This document shows, piece after piece, positions 8,519 through 16,634 of a stretch of DNA of 64,000 nt (its first letter is position 1; each line of letters opens with the position of its first letter). The notes under the pieces are model-generated. The model was not told the origin of the DNA. It saw nothing but the letters and a program-made list of their open reading frames with translations, and did no database searches. This DNA is from Desulfitobacterium dichloroeliminans LMG P-21439 (GTDB lineage: Bacteria; Bacillota; Desulfitobacteriia; Desulfitobacteriales; Desulfitobacteriaceae): NCBI RefSeq assembly GCF_000243135.2, contig NC_019903.1, forward strand, positions 2,456,001 to 2,520,000, in the 5' to 3' direction. The translations under genes were made by a program, and so were the position numbers.

Positions 8519-9101
8519 TTTGCTTCCCCCCCTTCCGTCGTTTATCTGTAAACGTCCAACCCGTCAGCTCTTCTAAACGTGCTATGACAAATCCTACTCG
8601 TCCCATGATTTCATCGGCTTTTTGGATAGCAAAAGTTTTGCCTACGGCCTTTCCGGTTACTGTGACCGAAGCCACCAAGGCAATCATTAAGGTATCAATC
8701 CAAATCTCATGAGATCCTAATCCAGGGTATGTTTGCAACATTTCTAAGACGATGGAGGCTGACATGCCTCCACTCAATGCACCTGTAACATCGCCAACAA
8801 TATCATTAGCAAAATTCGCTACTGTATCCGCGTGGCGAACTAAAAAGACCGTCTGCCGAGCGCCTGGAACCCGGTTAGCTGCTTTAGCATGATGCGGCTT
8901 CTCGGTAGCTGCGGTGGCAGCAATCCCAATCACATCAAACCCAATATTGATAATAATGATAACCAATAAAAGAATGAGAGCGATAAATATATTGGTCTTC
9001 CTCATTAATATTTCGGTTCCTAAGCCAGCAACGACCGCTAATGTAAAACTCAGAAGGAAGACAAATAGGATATGCTTCCAACTTTTGCGCTTATATCCCA
9101 A
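8496..9101 (-). CDS. DUF21/CorB-like membrane protein without CBS domains
   Basis: A 201-residue protein with two strong N-terminal membrane segments (about 10-30 and 37-60), a region ATAATEKPHHAKAANRVPGA, and weaker hydrophobic stretches near 95-115 and 130-150. The segment resembles the DUF21 transmembrane part of CNNM/CorB magnesium-cobalt exporters, but the cytosolic CBS pair that normally follows is missing. The C-terminus is basic. A TTG start at 9101 follows GGAGGG with a 6-base gap. It overlaps dxs. Function unknown; ion transport is only an inference from the resemblance. Confidence 0.6.
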   Translation of the reverse strand: MGYKRKSWKHILFVFLLSFTLAVVAGLGTEILMRKTNIFIALILLLVIIIINIGFDVIGIAATAATEKPHHAKAANRVPGARQTVFLVRHADTVANFANDIVGDVTGALSGGMSASIVLEMLQTYPGLGSHEIWIDTLMIALVASVTVTGKAVGKTFAIQKADEIMGRVGFVIARLEELTGWTFTDKRRKGGKQSGDPRKD

Positions 9102-9124
9102 CAGTTACCCTCCAAATCATTCTA

Positions 9125-9568
9125 TTACATCAAGATACCCACAATGATGCCAACAATTGCCCCGGCAAACACTTCAAAGGGGGTATGCCCAATCAGTTCC
9201 TTCAGGCGTTCTTGAGATAGGTGGGACATCTGTTGATAGAGTTCTTGAACTAACTGATTAATCACTTCAGCTTGCTTACCCGCAGCTCGCCGTACCCCAG
9301 CAGCATCATACATGACAATCATACCAAAAATCACTGCAACAGCAAAAATTGGAGAGTTCCATCCATAGTATTTTCCCACTCCAATCGACAAAGCACTGAC
9401 AGTGGCCGAGTGTGAACTAGGGAATCCACCCGAGCTGAATAAAAAACCCACATCAAAGGTTCTATGAATAGAAAAGTTAATGATAACTTTTAAAACTTGG
9501 GCAATAAGCCAAGCCATCATTGCCGATAGTAGTATAGCGTTATCAAGAATTCCGGAAATAATGCTCAT
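9125..9568 (-). CDS. Divergent PAP2 family membrane protein (YuiD/DUF212 type)
   Basis: A 147-residue integral membrane protein with the motif FSSGGFPSSHSATVSAL near residues 44-60 and a later GHTPFEVFAGAIVG, the signature of the divergent PAP2 (acid phosphatase/haloperoxidase-related) family. The conserved SSHS and GHTP elements correspond to phosphatase active-site motifs. Members may dephosphorylate lipid or prenyl phosphates; its position directly after ispA fits such a role but does not show it. ATG preceded by GAGGTG. Confidence 0.8.
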   Translation of the reverse strand: MSIISGILDNAILLSAMMAWLIAQVLKVIINFSIHRTFDVGFLFSSGGFPSSHSATVSALSIGVGKYYGWNSPIFAVAVIFGMIVMYDAAGVRRAAGKQAEVINQLVQELYQQMSHLSQERLKELIGHTPFEVFAGAIVGIIVGILM

Positions 9569-9576
9569 GCTTCACC

Positions 9577-10446
9577 TCAATACTTCCGTTGAGCAATATA
9601 ATCTGCTAAATCATGCAAGAAGCCCGATCGTTCCCCTAAGGTTTCTAACGCAGCATGAGCTTCATCTGTCTTGTTCATAAACTCGGCTTTTGCACCCTCT
9701 ATGCCCATTAGCGATGGATAGGTAGCTTTATGTTGGCGAATATCGCTTTGTGCCGGTTTCCCAAGACTTTTACTATCACCTTCTAAGTCTAGGATATCGT
9801 CTCTAATCTGGAAGGCAAGGCCGATAGCTTGTGCATAATTAGTTAATGCCTCAATTTTCTCTTCAGTTCCCCCGGCAAGGATTGCTCCTAAGCGAGCAGA
9901 AACCACGAGCATGGCTCCCGTCTTTAAGCGATGTACCCGTTCAAGCTCAGCCAACGCTAAATCTTTCTCTTCAGCCGCCAAATCCAACACCTGTCCACCC
10001 ACCATACCTTCCGGTCCCGCGGCCTGAGCGACCTCCCTGATGACCCGAAGCTGGCGTTCCGGCGTCACCCCGGTAATGGATTGAGCAAGAAGCTCGAAGG
10101 CATAGGTCAAAAGAGCATCCCCGGCAAGAATGGCTTGCCCGACCCCAAAAGCTTTATGGTTAGACAAGCGACCACGGCGATAATCATCATTATCCATGGC
10201 CGGAAGATCATCATGGATTAAAGAATAGGTATGTATCAATTCCAGTGCGCAGGCCGCAGGAAGAATGGATTCCTCGTCTCCCCCCACTGCTTTGGCAGCG
10301 GCTAGAGCTAAAACCGGTCGGATCCGTTTGCCTCCTGCAGCAAGAGAATAATTCATGCTTTCGATAAGAATCCCATTTCCACTAAAGAGTTGTGCTAAAT
10401 ATGAATCGACTTGTCGGACATGTGCCTCTAAATCCTTTTGAAACAT
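9577..10446 (-). CDS. ispA: Polyprenyl synthetase (farnesyl diphosphate synthase type)
   Basis: Makes short-chain prenyl diphosphates (geranyl/farnesyl) from IPP and DMAPP. Two aspartate-rich motifs are visible: IHDDLPAMDNDD (first, near residue 85) and RDDILD (second, near 225), plus GGKRIRP for substrate binding. The ATG at 10446 (289 residues) with GGAAGG upstream is preferred; a longer version from a GTG at 10497 would overlap xseB by 44 bases and adds nothing conserved. The xseA-xseB-ispA-dxs order is a standard bacterial cluster. Confidence 0.93.
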   Translation of the reverse strand: MFQKDLEAHVRQVDSYLAQLFSGNGILIESMNYSLAAGGKRIRPVLALAAAKAVGGDEESILPAACALELIHTYSLIHDDLPAMDNDDYRRGRLSNHKAFGVGQAILAGDALLTYAFELLAQSITGVTPERQLRVIREVAQAAGPEGMVGGQVLDLAAEEKDLALAELERVHRLKTGAMLVVSARLGAILAGGTEEKIEALTNYAQAIGLAFQIRDDILDLEGDSKSLGKPAQSDIRQHKATYPSLMGIEGAKAEFMNKTDEAHAALETLGERSGFLHDLADYIAQRKY

Positions 10447-10453
10447 CGACGAA

Positions 10454-10699
10454 TCATCCTTCCACAGGAAAATCTGCTGGTCGAATCTCCAACTCACCGT
10501 TGGGATCCTCTAAGAGAATCTGCATTTGTTTTTCTGCGTGATCAAGCAGGTTATTGGAATTTTGCACAAGTTCAATTCCCTGTTTAAAGAGATTTAAAGC
10601 CTGTTCCAAAGGGACTTCTTTTTGTTCTAGTTCTCGAACTATACGCTCTAGGTGTTCGATTCCCTCTTCAAAAGTTAACTCCTTACTCTCAACTTCCAT
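10454..10699 (-). CDS. xseB: Exodeoxyribonuclease VII small subunit
   Basis: An 81-residue coiled protein with the XseB pattern TFEEGIEHLERIVRELEQKEVPLEQAL and a following GIEL helix. Several copies bind one XseA to form exonuclease VII, which degrades single-stranded DNA into acid-soluble oligonucleotides. Lies 27 bases after xseA and 7 bases before ispA. Length is typical. Confidence 0.95.
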   Translation of the reverse strand: MEVESKELTFEEGIEHLERIVRELEQKEVPLEQALNLFKQGIELVQNSNNLLDHAEKQMQILLEDPNGELEIRPADFPVEG

Positions 10700-10726
10700 G
10701 TTATATTCCCCTTTAAATTTCTATAC

Positions 10727-11938
10727 TTATTTGGGATCAGAGCTCTTCGACAGTACAGCGCATGTTAAAGCACCTTGTTGAAGCCGTACTTGAACCTGCT
10801 GCCCCACATTGATTTCATCAGAATGGCGAAGAACGTTTCCTTTAGGGCCATAGGTTAGGGAGTAGCCTCTCCCGAGAATGGCTAATGGACTCAATAAATC
10901 AAGCTTTGCAGCCAATAGTCTTAGTATACCATTTTTGTCAGAAACAAATCTAGTCATCCCCTGTTCTAGGCGCTCGCTTAGAGCATCGAGGCGTTGACGG
11001 TTTTGATCCACTCTCCAGAAAGGGTTAGAAAGTGGTCCAATACTTTTTAAACTGTCCACTCTTTGCCTCTTTTGATGGATTTGCAAGGCCATACTACTAC
11101 GCAACCGGGATTCCATTTGCGCTAAATTGGCTTTCAATTCCATCCACAGCGGAACAGCCAATTCCGCAGCAGCAGAAGGGGTCGGCGCACGCAGATCGGC
11201 AACCATATCCGCAATGGTGACATCCGTCTCGTGTCCTACAGCCGAGATTACCGGAATACCTGAAGCAGCAATAGCTCGAGCAACTTCGACCGTATTGAAA
11301 GCCCAAAGCTCTTCCAGCGAACCACCTCCACGGCCCACGATAATCACATCCACTTGAGCCTGACGATTGAGCCGGGCAATAGCTTGAGCCACTTCTCGAG
11401 GGGCGAGTTCTCCCTGAACCGCGGCAGGGGCAAGGATCCAAGAGATTTGCGGGTTACGTCGTTCCATAACCTTAAGAATATCTTTAAGAGCAGCCCCTGT
11501 CGGGCTTGTGACAATTCCAATGCGGCGGGGAAATCTAGGAATGGGCTTTTTGCGCTCTGTGTCAAAAAGCCCTTCTTGGGCTAAACGTTCCTTAAGCTGC
11601 TCAAAAGCCAAATAAAGTGCGCCCACACCGCTGGGCTGCATCTCATCGGCATAAAGTTGAATGTTGCCATCTCGCTCATAGATACGAATGCTACCCCGCA
11701 CAAGTACCTTCATCCCATCTTGTGGGACAAAGCGTACTCTTTCAGCGCGACTACGAAACATAACTCCTTTAATACTGGAGTATTCATCCTTTACGGTAAA
11801 GTACCAATGTCCCGAGGGACGATGGTTTTTATAATTAGAAATCTCCCCACTGACCCAACAGTTCACAAAATCCGGGTTTTCAGTGAGGGTCTGACCTATT
11901 TCTCGAGTTAATTCAGCAACCGTCCAGATCTTCGGCAC
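10727..11938 (-). CDS. xseA: Exodeoxyribonuclease VII large subunit
   Basis: The catalytic subunit of exonuclease VII. It has an N-terminal OB-fold (residues 1-100, with CWVSGEISN and HWYFTVKD), a catalytic core with GRGGGSLEELWAFN and SAVGHETDVTIADMVAD, and a C-terminal coiled coil that binds XseB. Two GTG starts are possible. The one at 11938 (403 residues) has GAGGTG 6 bases upstream; the one at 11947 overlaps that ribosome-binding site and is less likely. Begins the xseA-xseB-ispA run. Confidence 0.95.
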   Translation of the reverse strand: MPKIWTVAELTREIGQTLTENPDFVNCWVSGEISNYKNHRPSGHWYFTVKDEYSSIKGVMFRSRAERVRFVPQDGMKVLVRGSIRIYERDGNIQLYADEMQPSGVGALYLAFEQLKERLAQEGLFDTERKKPIPRFPRRIGIVTSPTGAALKDILKVMERRNPQISWILAPAAVQGELAPREVAQAIARLNRQAQVDVIIVGRGGGSLEELWAFNTVEVARAIAASGIPVISAVGHETDVTIADMVADLRAPTPSAAAELAVPLWMELKANLAQMESRLRSSMALQIHQKRQRVDSLKSIGPLSNPFWRVDQNRQRLDALSERLEQGMTRFVSDKNGILRLLAAKLDLLSPLAILGRGYSLTYGPKGNVLRHSDEINVGQQVQVRLQQGALTCAVLSKSSDPK

Positions 11939-12110
11939 ATTATTCACCTCTTACCCATAATACAAAGTAGCTTAAGTATTTTCAAGAATTTTGTATATTT
12001 TTCTATGATAACATAACAAACACCCGGTTTTTACCTTTTTCGTAGTGAAGCTTCGAGAATCTATACCAAGTTAAACTTGTTTAAAGTTATCCAAGTCTAC
12101 TCTACAACAA

Positions 12111-12158
12111 AAGGCCTGTCCGAGAATGGACAACGTTGTCCATTCTCGGACAGGCTTT
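12111..12158. repeat. Perfect 42-bp palindrome, possible extra terminator
   Basis: Arms centred on 12134/12135 match without a mismatch from 12114 to 12155, with a G-T and two A-T pairs extending further. It is flanked on the minus strand by TTTTG and on the plus strand by CTTTAATT. It lies about 75 bases beyond the corA terminator. It could be a second bidirectional terminator or a small repeated element. Confidence 0.7.
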
Positions 12159-12233
12159 AATTCTCACTTCTACCGCTTACACATGTCGATAGCAAGGGGC
12201 ATCCCCCAATACTTATGCATTGTGCTTAAATTT

Positions 12234-12256
12234 AAAAAAGGGAGGTTTCCCTCCCT
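12234..12256 (-). terminator. Terminator of corA
   Basis: AGGGAGG (12239-12245) and CCTCCCT (12250-12256) pair around a GAAA-type loop, followed on the minus strand by TTTTTTAAAT. It begins right at the corA stop codon. Confidence 0.92.
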
Positions 12257-12257
12257 A

Positions 12258-13208
12258 CTAGAACATTTTCTTTTTCCACAAGATAAAGGCACTAACACCA
12301 GCAATAGCAAATGCTATACCGAGTACGAAGCTAAATCCAAAAGGATTATCGCGGAAAGGCACCACAACATTCATTCCCCAAAAGCTGGCTAACATCGTCG
12401 GTACAGCCAAAATAATGGTCATCGAAGCTAAAAACTTCATCACCATATTCAAATTGTTGGAGATAATCGAAGCAAAGGCATCGGTCAAGCTTCCCAAAAT
12501 ATTGGTGTACATCTCAACCATTTGGATGGCCTGATTATTCTCGATGATAACATCTTCTAACAAATCTTCATCTTCTTCATACATTTTGATCAAATGTTGG
12601 CATTGACTATTGGAACGTAACCGCAATAAGCGATCCATGACCACCCCGTTAGAACGAAGTGAGACCGTAAAGAAGGTCAAGCCTTTTTGCAAGTCCATCA
12701 ATTGAAAAATCTCTTGGTTCTTCATGGATGTGCGCAGGTCAAGCTCAATTTGATCGGTGCGCTTATTAATTTGACGCAAGTACTTGAGGTAATATGAAGC
12801 AGATTTATAGAGAATCTGAAATAAAAAACGTGTTCGCTTCCCTGTGTTAAAGCTTCGGTAGCTATCAGCATTAAACTCATTAAACACCGGATTATCCTCT
12901 AAGGATACCGTAATAATGTGATCTTCAGTAATAATCATACCCAGTGGCAATGTATCGTAGTTCGTTTCATTGATCATCAAGGGTATGTTTGTAATAATCA
13001 AGATACAATGGTCTTCCAACTCTATCCGTGAACGCTCTTCTTCGTCCAGTGCCGCTTTGAGAAAATCCAGTGGCACTTCAGTGGCCTCTGCCACCGCATT
13101 AAGTTCCCCTGGGGTTGGATTCACCATCTGAATCCAGGATCCTTTAACCAAAGCATCTAAAGTAAGCTCTTGATAATTACCAGCATCATTTTTACAAATT
13201 TTGAGCAT
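12258..13208 (-). CDS. corA: CorA-type magnesium/divalent cation transporter
   Basis: A 316-residue CorA protein: a soluble N-terminal alpha/beta domain, a long stalk helix, and two C-terminal membrane helices (about 255-275 and 290-310). The first ends in the GMN selectivity motif (FWGMNVVVPF). The final KKKMF gives the basic C-terminus. CorA forms a pentameric Mg2+ channel gated by internal Mg2+. It is transcribed alone, with its own strong promoter, a 150-base leader and its own terminator. The ATG follows AAAGGGGGG at 6 bases. Confidence 0.93.
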   Translation of the reverse strand: MLKICKNDAGNYQELTLDALVKGSWIQMVNPTPGELNAVAEATEVPLDFLKAALDEEERSRIELEDHCILIITNIPLMINETNYDTLPLGMIITEDHIITVSLEDNPVFNEFNADSYRSFNTGKRTRFLFQILYKSASYYLKYLRQINKRTDQIELDLRTSMKNQEIFQLMDLQKGLTFFTVSLRSNGVVMDRLLRLRSNSQCQHLIKMYEEDEDLLEDVIIENNQAIQMVEMYTNILGSLTDAFASIISNNLNMVMKFLASMTIILAVPTMLASFWGMNVVVPFRDNPFGFSFVLGIAFAIAGVSAFILWKKKMF

Positions 13209-13221
13209 CCGGTTCCCCCCT

Positions 13222-13242
13222 TTAGGTGGCCGGCTGAATCAA
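13222..13242 (-). CDS. Possible six-codon leader peptide upstream of corA
   Basis: TTG start, coding M-I-Q-P-A-T then TAA. A full Shine-Dalgarno AAGGAGG (13247-13253) precedes it by 4 bases, and its stop codon overlaps the AAAGGGGGG ribosome-binding site of corA. Short leader peptides with proline codons regulate some enteric Mg2+ transporter genes; that this one does so is speculation. Confidence 0.3.
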   Translation of the reverse strand: MIQPAT

Positions 13243-13364
13243 TAATCCTCCTTCAAAACCGGACACACCCCTATTTTCGAATAAAATATTCAATTTCGGT
13301 CGACTAGGCCCTCCTGCGTCCAGTTTACTCACCATCCCGTCATTTTTTAAGTGATTACATAAGA

Positions 13365-13393
13365 ACTATACTCCTTCAGTTCAGAGGTGTCAA
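13365..13393 (-). promoter_or_regulatory. Sigma-A promoter of corA
   Basis: TTGACA (13388-13393) and TATAGT (13365-13370) on the minus strand with exactly 17 bases between. The predicted start is near 13358, about 150 bases before the corA start codon. Confidence 0.75.
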
Positions 13394-13460
13394 TTCTACT
13401 ACCTAAGAAAAGTTGAAATTCATCCTTGTTAAACTACGCGAAACGAAAAATCAGTTGTCA

Positions 13461-13498
13461 ACAAAAAACCCGCACTCAGCCAAGCGATGCGGATTTTT
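13461..13498 (-). terminator. Terminator of the folD operon
   Basis: On the minus strand CCGCA pairs with TGCGG, followed by G and TTTTTT. It lies about 30 bases after the cyclodeaminase-family gene. Confidence 0.8.
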
Positions 13499-13528
13499 AC
13501 GGTATATCGTTATTATCCTGAATAAATC

Positions 13529-14164
13529 TTATAATCTGCTCTGTACGACTGCCACTATATCATTTTTGAGCTGTTCTGCTTGAGCGAAGAGACGTTCACG
13601 CTCAGCTTTAACTTTGTCTTGGTAGTTATTATCTTTAACCTGAGGCAAATTGATATCCACACTAAACATAGCAGCTTTAAGGGCACTTTCGGCTAAATAA
13701 GCAGCTACACCCACATCACTAATCGCCCCTTTATTGCCGATGGGGGCAAGCTCTTGAGCTAATTCAAGGACAGCATAACAGTTTTGGGCAATTCCTAATG
13801 GAGTATCCGTCGCTGAGACCAATACTTCTTGCATTTTAGTCGAACGGACTAGTTTTTGCTCTCCTGTATCTTTGGGAAACTTTAATACTGCCATGAAATT
13901 TGAGAATTCCTCAATATCTTGGGTTAAGCCGGTTTTCAAGTCAGCCAACGCCTTTTGGCCTTTATCCAAAATTGCTTGAGCTTGTGGCTCAACATCCTTA
14001 TATTTTTCTTTACCAATCGTCAAATTTGCGACCATACATACCATAGACGCAGCTAACGCTCCTACATATGCAGATACGCTTCCTCCCCCAGGGGTTGGAG
14101 CAGCGCTGGCGGATTGGGCCAAAAATTCCGCAGTGGTCCACTGCCATACAGTGTTGTCAGCCAT
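13529..14164 (-). CDS. Cyclodeaminase/cyclohydrolase family protein (FchA-like)
   Basis: A 211-residue helical protein with the motif SAAPTPGGGSVSAYVGALAASM near the N-terminus, the signature of the formiminotetrahydrofolate cyclodeaminase/methenyl-THF cyclohydrolase (FTCD_C) family. It probably interconverts methenyl-THF and formyl-THF, or formimino-THF and methenyl-THF. It directly follows folD (stop and start overlap in ATGATG), so the pair likely works together in one-carbon metabolism. The second ATG (14164) has the better 7-base spacing from GGAGG; the first is at 14167. Confidence 0.88.
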   Translation of the reverse strand: MADNTVWQWTTAEFLAQSASAAPTPGGGSVSAYVGALAASMVCMVANLTIGKEKYKDVEPQAQAILDKGQKALADLKTGLTQDIEEFSNFMAVLKFPKDTGEQKLVRSTKMQEVLVSATDTPLGIAQNCYAVLELAQELAPIGNKGAISDVGVAAYLAESALKAAMFSVDINLPQVKDNNYQDKVKAERERLFAQAEQLKNDIVAVVQSRL

Positions 14165-15018
14165 CATTTTACCTCCTTATGTTGGAGAGCGATTCCCTTC
14201 AAAACATTTCTCATAACTAAAGCAGTAGTTAAGGATCCAACTCCTCCCGGAACCGGTGATATCAGAGAAGCGACCTCCTTAACCTCTTCAAAATCCACAT
14301 CACCGCAGATTCCACCGGGAATCTCATTGATTCCGGCGTCAACAACCACAGCACCCGCTTTTACCATATCTTTTTTCAGGAGCTTCGCTTTACCTACAGC
14401 AGCAATAATGATATCCGCCTGGCGGGTAAACGCCCCCAAGTCCGGCGTTTTCGAGTGGCAGATTGTAACTGTGGCGTTATGCTTAAGAATGAGAAAAACT
14501 AAAGGCTTGCCAACCGTTTCACCTCGACCGAGGATAACCACATGCTTACCGGCAATTTCGACTCCAGAACGAAGCATAATTTCAATGCAGCTTTGGGGCG
14601 TTGCGGGGAAGAGGCCCTCTTCACCACTGAGTATATAGCCCCGATTGATGGGATGGACTCCGTCCACATCTTTATCGGGACGCACTGCTGCCATAACACG
14701 CTCTTTTGAGATGTGTTTTGGTAAAGGCAGCTCGATCATAATGCCATGTACTGCGGGATTGATATTGAGGGAATCGATTAGGTTCAAAATATCTTCCTCA
14801 ACACTGTCAGCAGGCAGAACGAAGAGTTCAAAATCGATACCTAAGCCTTCGCTTACTTTCTGTTTAGACTTAGCATACACAACTGATGCAGGGTCATCCC
14901 CTACAAGCACCACCGCCAGCTTGGGATGGATCCCTTGTTCCTTCCACCCTTTTACTTCTTCCCTGATCTCTTCTTTTAAGACTTTGGAAATCTCTTTTCC
15001 GTCTAATAATTGAGCCAA
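14164..15018 (-). CDS. folD: Methylenetetrahydrofolate dehydrogenase/cyclohydrolase FolD
   Basis: Bifunctional enzyme that oxidises methylene-THF to methenyl-THF with NADP and hydrolyses it to formyl-THF. At 284 residues it is full length, with YAKSKQK (catalytic Lys), PLPKHI, the Rossmann motif ILGRGETVGKP and the C-terminal PVPGGVGSLTTALVM. The start is TTG at 15018. It precedes an FchA-like gene, which would duplicate or specialise the cyclohydrolase step; such pairs occur in anaerobes with active one-carbon or Wood-Ljungdahl metabolism. Confidence 0.96.
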   Translation of the reverse strand: MAQLLDGKEISKVLKEEIREEVKGWKEQGIHPKLAVVLVGDDPASVVYAKSKQKVSEGLGIDFELFVLPADSVEEDILNLIDSLNINPAVHGIMIELPLPKHISKERVMAAVRPDKDVDGVHPINRGYILSGEEGLFPATPQSCIEIMLRSGVEIAGKHVVILGRGETVGKPLVFLILKHNATVTICHSKTPDLGAFTRQADIIIAAVGKAKLLKKDMVKAGAVVVDAGINEIPGGICGDVDFEEVKEVASLISPVPGGVGSLTTALVMRNVLKGIALQHKEVK

Positions 15019-15177
15019 GAAAACACACTCCTCTCATTCACACTTCTGAAACTTCCGAAGATGGCTTAGTTTGTCCTATATAGTTCTCCATAGAGACTGT
15101 AATTCCCTTTCTTTGGGAGCAATTTTTCCTCCTGGAAATAATGGTGCAGATTAAACTACATAGAAGTCTAACATTAT

Positions 15178-15218
15178 AAGAAAAGCAAGCCAAGGAGTGT
15201 TGACTCACAAGGCTTGCT
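15178..15218 (-). terminator. Terminator downstream of nfnB
   Basis: AGCAAGC and GCTTGCT arms (15183-15189 and 15212-15218) enclose a shorter GAGT/ACTC helix; the minus strand continues TTTTCTT. It separates the nfn genes from folD. Confidence 0.75.
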
Positions 15219-15242
15219 GAAACACAAAGGAAATCCTAGGAT

Positions 15243-16634
15243 TTAATTCTTATTTTTAAGGTACTCGTTGATTCCAGCAGCTGCTTTCTTACCGGCTCCC
15301 ATCGCCAGGATAACAGTAGCAGCACCGGTGACAATATCTCCGCCGGCGAATACCCCTGGGATAGAAGTCTCTAAGGTCTCTTCATTAACCACTATATTGC
15401 CCCACTTATTGAGGTTTAACCCTTCAGTGGATTTTGTTACTAAAGGATTCGGTCCCTGACCAATCGCTACAACAACGGTATCCACAGGGATTTCGAATTC
15501 AGAACCAGGAATAGCAACCGGAGAACGACGACCGGATGCATCCGGTTCTCCCAGCTCATATCGGAGACAAGTAAGGGATTTGACAGCACCACGTTCATCT
15601 CCTTGGATCGATACGGGGTTAGTCAAAAGTTGGAACTTGACACCTTCTTCTTCGGCATGCTCCAGTTCTTCATGTCGAGCAGGCATTTCCGCCCGTGAAC
15701 GACGATAGACGATGCTGACTTCCTCTGCCCCTAAGCGAAGGGCAGTACGAGCAGCATCCATGGCTACGTTACCGGCGCCAAATACAGCGACTTTCTTACC
15801 AATCTTAACCGGGGTCTTATATTCGGGGAAACGATAGCCCTTCATAAGATTGGTTCGCGTCAAGAATTCATTGGCCGAGTAAACACCGTTTAAGTTCTCG
15901 CCGGGGATACCTAAAAAGTTAGGAAGCCCTGCACCTGTACCAATGAATACTGCATCATAACCTTGACTCAGAAGCTCATGAACAGAGGTCACTTTGCCAA
16001 CGACTTGGTTCACAAGAATCTCAACACCCAAAGGTTCTAAATTACAGATCTCCATCTGAACAACATCTTTAGGAAGACGGAATTCAGGAATACCGTACAT
16101 AAGAACCCCACCGGCAACATGAAGCGCCTCAAAGACGGTTACTTTATGGCCAGCCTTCGCTAAATCTCCCGCACAAGCCAGTCCGGCAGGACCAGCACCG
16201 ATCACGGCAACTTTCTTACCCGTAGGAGCCGGAATCTCAGGAACCTTACAGCCTTGGCTGATTTCATAGTCAGCGACGAAACGCTCTAAACGGCCGATGG
16301 CTACTGGTTCACCTTTGATTCCTAAGATACATTTGGCTTCACATTGGGATTCTTGGGGGCAGACCCGGCCACATACTGCGGGTAAACTGCTACTCTTCTT
16401 AATGATTTCAGCAGCTGCCATGTAGTCTTCTTCGGTGATTTTTTGGATGAACTCAGGTATGGAAATATTAACAGGGCAACCCTGTACACACTTGGGGTTT
16501 TTACATTGTAAACAACGTTGAGCCTCTTCAATTGCAGTTTCCGAGGCATATCCTAAAGCAACTTCATTGAAATTATGCGCACGCTCTTGTGGATCTTGAC
16601 AAGGCATTTCATGGCGGGGTACTTTTAAAGCCAT
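15243..16634 (-). CDS. nfnB: NfnB / glutamate synthase small-subunit-like flavoprotein (transhydrogenase large subunit)
   Basis: A 463-residue FAD/NAD(P)-binding protein. The N-terminal cysteine clusters RCLQCKNPKCVQGCP and CGRVCPQESQCEAKC bind two 4Fe-4S centres. Two dinucleotide folds follow (VIGAGPAGLACAG and VFGAGNVAMDAA). Together with the ferredoxin-NADP reductase-like gene just upstream, this is the NfnAB pair of anaerobes, an electron-bifurcating NADH-dependent reduced ferredoxin:NADP oxidoreductase. It might otherwise be annotated gltA/GltD-like, but no glutamate synthase large subunit is near. The ATG at 16634 overlaps the nfnA stop as TAATG. Confidence 0.88.
   Translation of the reverse strand: MALKVPRHEMPCQDPQERAHNFNEVALGYASETAIEEAQRCLQCKNPKCVQGCPVNISIPEFIQKITEEDYMAAAEIIKKSSSLPAVCGRVCPQESQCEAKCILGIKGEPVAIGRLERFVADYEISQGCKVPEIPAPTGKKVAVIGAGPAGLACAGDLAKAGHKVTVFEALHVAGGVLMYGIPEFRLPKDVVQMEICNLEPLGVEILVNQVVGKVTSVHELLSQGYDAVFIGTGAGLPNFLGIPGENLNGVYSANEFLTRTNLMKGYRFPEYKTPVKIGKKVAVFGAGNVAMDAARTALRLGAEEVSIVYRRSRAEMPARHEELEHAEEEGVKFQLLTNPVSIQGDERGAVKSLTCLRYELGEPDASGRRSPVAIPGSEFEIPVDTVVVAIGQGPNPLVTKSTEGLNLNKWGNIVVNEETLETSIPGVFAGGDIVTGAATVILAMGAGKKAAAGINEYLKNKN

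Larger units (their letters stand above)
11939..12257. other. corA-xseA intergenic region
   Basis: 319 bases with no believable gene. It contains the corA terminator (12234-12256) and a separate long perfect palindrome (12111-12158). The stretch 11960-12110 is AT-rich and must hold the xseA promoter, but no clear -35/-10 pair with 17-base spacing stood out. Confidence 0.6.
13209..13528 (-). promoter_or_regulatory. corA leader and upstream region
   Basis: 320 bases between the fchA-like gene and corA. It holds the terminator of the upstream operon (13461-13498), a near-consensus sigma-A promoter (13365-13393) and a leader of about 150 bases. In the leader, a six-codon reading frame (13222-13242) and a helix pairing CCGGTT (13257-13262, minus strand) with AACCGG next to the start codon (13209-13214) are seen. 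The conserved core of the ykoK (M-box) Mg2+ riboswitch was not recognised. Confidence 0.6.

Noticed and set aside
13209-13358. M-box (ykoK) Mg2+ riboswitch before corA
   Set aside because: The conserved M-box segments could not be found in the leader, although a long leader exists.
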